The translations under genes were made by a program, and so were the position numbers. DNA of 64,000 nucleotides from CAZHJE01 sp964532965 (GTDB taxonomy: Bacteria > Patescibacteriota > WWE3 > UBA101185 > UBA10185): assembly GCA_964532965.1 (NCBI GenBank), contig CAZHJE010000001.1:16920-80919 (forward strand), read 5' to 3'. Within the stretch, counting starts at the first letter, position 1; every line of letters begins with the position of its first letter. Below are positions 63,301-64,000 of this stretch, in pieces. Under the pieces are notes generated by a model. That model had not been told where the DNA came from, searched no databases, and was given only the letters and a program-made list of their open reading frames with translations.

Positions 63301-64000
63301 TCTGATAGATTGTAATATTCAATATCAGACATTACCGAAAAAAGCGCGACGCCCTCTATTTTCTTCTGAATTAATTTATAATGTTTTTCTAAATCTCCAA
63401 TTTCTTCGGTGTGTTTTTCTCTTATTGCTTGTATTCTTTGTTTTATTTTAATATTTTCTTCTTGTACAGAAATATTTTTTATTTTATCTTCTGACTTCAA
63501 TGTTTTTTCTAATTCATAAACAGCGTCTTCATGATCTTTTTGCATTATTCGCAATTGTTTTTGAAGATCTGATTCTATTTTTGAAATTACTTCTGCTTTT
63601 TTATTACCATTGCATGAAGTAATAATAAATGATGAAAAATATATTATTGATTCTAAATTTCTTGGGGTAATATCAAGCAGTAATGCTAATTTTGACGGAA
63701 TTCCTTTAAAAAACCAAACATGAACAACTGGGGATGCTAACTTAAGATGCCCCATTCTTTCTCGGCGTACTCTTGAATGCGCTACTTGAACACCACATTT
63801 ATCGCAAGTAACACCTTTGTAGCGATATCCTTTATATTTTCCACATGAACAAGCAAAATCTTTTACTGGACCAAATATTCTCTCATCAAATAAGCCCTCA
63901 CGTTCTGGTCTAAATGTTCTATAATTGATTGTTTCGGGTTTTGTTACTTCACCAAAAGACCAATCAAGTATGTCTGCTTCAGAAGCAAGATAAATTTTTA
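60369..64000 (-). CDS. rpoC: RNA polymerase beta' subunit, 5' end cut by window
   Basis: About 1,210 codons are present. The reading frame stays open to the right edge; only some 10-25 N-terminal residues should be missing, so the internal Met at 63755 is not the start. Seen in order: [20 protein letters not shown], the zinc ribbon [36 protein letters not shown], a charged coiled insertion of about 80 residues, the clamp region, active-site [10 protein letters not shown], the trigger-loop and second zinc region with CRKCYGLD, and the C-terminus [19 protein letters not shown]. rpoB should lie just beyond the window. Confidence 0.98.
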   Translation of the reverse strand, partial: KIYLASEADILDWSFGEVTKPETINYRTFRPEREGLFDERIFGPVKDFACSCGKYKGYRYKGVTCDKCGVQVAHSRVRRERMGHLKLASPVVHVWFFKGIPSKLALLLDITPRNLESIIYFSSFIITSCNGNKKAEVISKIESDLQKQLRIMQKDHEDAVYELEKTLKSEDKIKNISVQEENIKIKQRIQAIREKHTEEIGDLEKHYKLIQKKIEGVALFSVMSDIEYYNLSDYIDMFCDVNIGADAIKEILEALDLNELSAQLRAMLERYKGQKAVKISKRLKVVEGFRKADIEPARMVLTVLPVIPPDLRPMVMLEGGRFATSDINDLYRRVINRNNRLRKLLNLGAPEIIIRNEKRMLQESVDALIDSSKQRNKARTTRGGKTLKSLADQLKGKQGRFRQNLLGKRVDFSARGVIIGGPALKLNECGIPKEMALELFRPFIIRELLQRGIAPNPKSAKYVLDAKTAEVWDILEELVKDHPVLLNRQPTLWKLGIQAFMPKLIDGNAIQLHLCVCPGYNADFDGDQMAVLLPLSKAAIEEARTKMISTNNLRKPSDGTPLSVPAKIMLFGIYHITTIDNSIAPYESIFSSKEEVYFALNNGDINIRQSIKVLLDGKIIETLPGRLIFNDVLPKSFEFFNKQIDRGTVNEIINRTFENEAGEVVVKLIDDMKTLGLQYGTESGFSISLSDVIIPEQRDALIEKGKQEVYDINQNFKLGLITQKESQRLTEDVWNKIQKEIDESVWKSLDEENPVKVLINSKASRANRSQVTQIAGIRGLIYDATGRIVNVPLLGNYKIGLTALEYFIGAKGARKGLVDKGLKTADAGYLTRKLVDVAQDVIVREDDCKTTRGWAIRVGDATVLNTFAERYAGRNLAKDVEVDGKVLFKKDQLLTKEDLTLIEEKGIKTISIKTPLTCQTHRGVCRKCYGLDITTQKPVEIGVAVGVMAAQSIGEPGTQLTMKTFHTGGIVGKDITQGLPRIEEIVEARAPKAMSVMSDITGTVKISVSGDERKITIIATDPAEEEQTITYNIDPVAEIIVEDGQLVAKGERLTSGHLNLTDLMAVVGIDETKRYIIESIQKVYSTQGVALNDRHIEVITRQMFNHVRIEDAGDTEFLVNDIITKDSFNDENERVLASGGTPATAHVALLGITKASLNTDSFLSAASFIHTSQVLTDAASSGKVDMLLGLKENVIIGRLIPTGEKARLE

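Noticed and set aside
60369..63755. rpoC starting at the Met at 63755
   Set aside because: The frame continues upstream through the conserved zinc ribbon and PETINYRT motifs to the window edge, so this Met is internal.
1..64000. CRISPR arrays, insertion sequences, tRNA or rRNA genes, prophage
   Set aside because: No regularly spaced repeats, transposase or integrase motifs, or tRNA-like cloverleaf sequences were seen in the intergenic spaces, all of which are shorter than about 210 bases.

Overview
The window is a gene-dense, AT-rich bacterial scaffold piece, almost all of it coded on the minus strand, with short intergenic spaces, many 1-4 bp start/stop overlaps and three 100-base N runs. 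It looks like a member of the Candidate Phyla Radiation (Patescibacteria). Ribosomal protein L30 is missing from its usual place between rpsE and rplO. Many proteins are trimmed: L3 and AspRS both lack internal segments. S14, S4 and L36 are zinc-binding forms, and surface-glycan genes are abundant. UGA is a normal stop here (an RF2 with the SPF motif is present and several genes end in TGA), which argues against the Gracilibacteria/SR1 code. I cannot fix the phylum; Dojkabacteria, Katanobacteria or Microgenomates-like lineages would all fit.

Region 1 (1-17,400) is a surface polysaccharide or glycoprotein cluster. It holds three GT39/ArnT-like polytopic glycosyltransferases, a DUF2079 membrane protein, a lipid-flippase-like membrane protein, a MOP-superfamily (Wzx-type) flippase, three GT2 enzymes that probably use polyprenyl-phosphate (one fused to GtrA), three GT4 glycosyltransferases, UDP-glucose dehydrogenase and a TPR protein. 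Together they could build, flip and attach sugars at the cell surface.

Region 2 (17,350-36,100) is housekeeping and envelope: a CAP-domain exoprotein, an orphan PAS histidine kinase, HU, a YmdB-type phosphodiesterase next to RNase Y, recX-recA, gltX, a D-Ala-D-Ala carboxypeptidase, a GAD-less aspS, recJ, secF-secD, a winged-helix/nucleotidyltransferase-like regulator, a DUF3048 (YerB-like) protein and prfB.

Region 3 (36,060-40,740) has the most unusual content: a membrane-anchored double-AAA+ Clp-like protein whose pore loops and ClpP-docking loop are degenerate, an ER-type (SipW-like) signal peptidase, its probable TasA/camelysin-like substrate, radC, and a small divergent XRE/Cro-type regulator. 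A 19-bp dyad (ACTCTA-N7-TAGAGT) directly before the XRE start codon recurs between gltX and recA. This suggests a LexA-independent regulator controlling itself and recA.

Region 4 (40,736-64,000) is the fused str-S10-spc-alpha ribosomal superoperon, read from the right edge as rpoC (5' end cut), rpsL, rpsG, fusA, tuf, rpsJ, rplC through secY, a YbaB-like gene, adk, map, infA, rpmJ, rpsM, rpsK, rpsD, rpoA, rplQ, rplM, rpsI. Intrinsic terminators sit just before rpsJ and just before rplC, where attenuation is plausible. Of the three N runs, the one in rpsH is probably false because its flanks share an exact 55-base overlap. Those in rpsC and the DUF3048 gene hide real missing coding sequence. 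Several non-operonic genes have a -10 box only 6-9 bases before the start codon and no Shine-Dalgarno, which suggests leaderless mRNAs alongside classical SD-led genes. I saw no tRNA, rRNA, CRISPR array or insertion sequence, and no gene-free stretch above 300 bases.
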